A DNA stretch of 64,000 bases, taken from Robiginitalea aurantiaca (GTDB lineage Bacteria > Bacteroidota > Bacteroidia > Flavobacteriales > Flavobacteriaceae). Shown in pieces: positions 63,431-64,000 of this stretch (its first letter is position 1; each line of letters opens with the position of its first letter). Location of the stretch: the NCBI RefSeq assembly GCF_030380815.1, contig NZ_JAUDUY010000001.1, positions 682,001 through 746,000 on the forward strand. The letters are read 5' to 3'. A program made the position numbers and the translations under genes. A model generated the notes under the pieces. That model was given only the letters and a program-made list of their open reading frames with translations. It had not been told where the DNA came from and made no database searches.

Positions 63431-64000
63431 TCATTCTATTACAATGCGATTTCCATAGTATTTAGGTTCAGTATTGAATATCAGATCCAAAAACACTTTC
63501 ACCCTGGCAAAATACTCCCTGAATTGCACTTTCATTCCCGGGGACCCGCTGATGTCAGCAGCACTGAAACCAATGGCGTATAAATTTTTTTTTGACGCGA
63601 TAAAAAGGGCGCGTTCGTTGTGGAATTCCTGGGAGATTACCGTGACGGAATCAAGGCCAAATACAATATTCGCCCGGATCATCGAATCCAGGGTTCTAAA
63701 ACCTGCATAATCCAGAAAAATACGGTTTTCGGGGATTCCTCCTGCTATCAGGTCCTTTTTAATGGTATTGGGTTCGTTGTAGTAAATACTGCCGTTATCC
63801 CCACTCACCAGAATGTAGGATACCTTTCCTGCCTTAAAGAGTTGTAAGGCAGCCTCAATCCGGAATTTGTAATAAGGATTGACCCCCCCTCCAACCTGGT
63901 GGCGGGCGGTGCCCAGCACCAACCCTACCTTGTTATACGGAACAGTGTCTATATCCCTGTAAATGCGGTCGGCAGAAGAGAATTCAATGATGTAGTAACA
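63431..64000 (-). CDS. DUF218/SanA-like protein (partial, N terminus beyond the window)
   Basis: About 189 C-terminal residues of a SanA/YdcF (DUF218) family protein are visible; the frame is open to the right edge. Family motifs are GLVLGTARHQVGGGVNPYYKFRIEAAL, here split over the reading start, YILVSGDNG, and ISQEFHNERALFIA. An apparent start at 63922 is a TTG inside the domain and is not real. SanA is linked to envelope barrier function in enterobacteria; in Bacteroidota the role is not established. The Nramp-like gene follows after 34 bases, probably in the same transcript. Confidence 0.88.
   Translation of the reverse strand, partial: CYYIIEFSSADRIYRDIDTVPYNKVGLVLGTARHQVGGGVNPYYKFRIEAALQLFKAGKVSYILVSGDNGSIYYNEPNTIKKDLIAGGIPENRIFLDYAGFRTLDSMIRANIVFGLDSVTVISQEFHNERALFIASKKNLYAIGFSAADISGSPGMKVQFREYFARVKVFLDLIFNTEPKYYGNRIVIE

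Noticed and set aside
1-64000. CRISPR arrays, tRNA or rRNA genes, transposases, integrases, phage genes
   Set aside because: None was seen by reading; the only tandem repeats found are those inside the adhesin gene, and the gene order looks like core chromosome.

Overview
The window is chromosomal DNA from a marine-type member of the Flavobacteriaceae (Bacteroidota). The evidence is the gene content (SprA and SprF/PorP of the type IX secretion system, a type B gliding C-terminal domain, an alternative complex III subunit, the CoxB-CoxA pair next to it, and the cyoE-cox3-cox3-cox4-SCO block), promoters of the form TAnnTTTG, and an almost complete lack of Shine-Dalgarno sequences. Robiginitalea or Muriicola-like relatives would fit, but the genus is a guess. 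No tRNA, rRNA, insertion sequence, prophage or CRISPR array was seen.

Layout. 1-3926: end of the alternative complex III operon followed by cytochrome oxidase subunits II and I. 4024-6523: a secreted GIN-domain protein converging on PEP carboxykinase. 6704-10286: ruvB, a cytochrome P450 and queG. 10437-13757: a sodium/solute symporter and a secreted alpha/beta hydrolase with an unknown helical tail. 14013-25780: malic enzyme-phosphotransacetylase fusion, ruvA, the giant T9SS translocon sprA, gcvH, a VanZ-like protein and a TonB-like protein. 25959-31151: the second respiratory block (heme O synthase, two subunits III, a subunit IV, a cysteine-poor SCO-like protein, SCO, DUF420 and a tiny CxxC membrane protein).

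31256-40810 is an efflux island made of two related MacB/HlyD modules. Module 1 is permease-permease-adaptor; module 2 is ATPase-permease-permease-adaptor-TolC. Each is preceded by the same TTGTAACA-N16-GTCTA promoter-like element, unlike the housekeeping promoters elsewhere. The two modules probably share one ATPase and one outer-membrane channel.

40876-46855: tsaB, an MscS channel, a DUF255 thioredoxin-domain protein, dodecin, an Nfu protein with a doubled N-terminal domain, and an SprF-like protein with no normal start codon. 46959-52832: gamma carbonic anhydrase-like protein, fdhD, and a soluble NAD-linked formate dehydrogenase made of a fused NuoE-NuoF-type diaphorase and a NuoG-like molybdenum subunit with a cysteine ligand. 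53078-53974: fabD. 54110-61850: a three-gene surface operon (1603-residue Calx-beta adhesin with type B sorting domain, its probable SprF partner, and an OmpA/PD40 protein). 61859-64000: a small basic protein, an Nramp relative lacking the canonical metal-binding motifs, and the end of a DUF218/SanA-like gene.

Most of the window is ordinary core genome. The points most worth a second look are the efflux island with its paired promoters, the atypical Nramp protein, the SCO-like protein without metal ligands, the adhesin operon with exact 348-bp internal repeats, and the several genes whose starts had to be revised.
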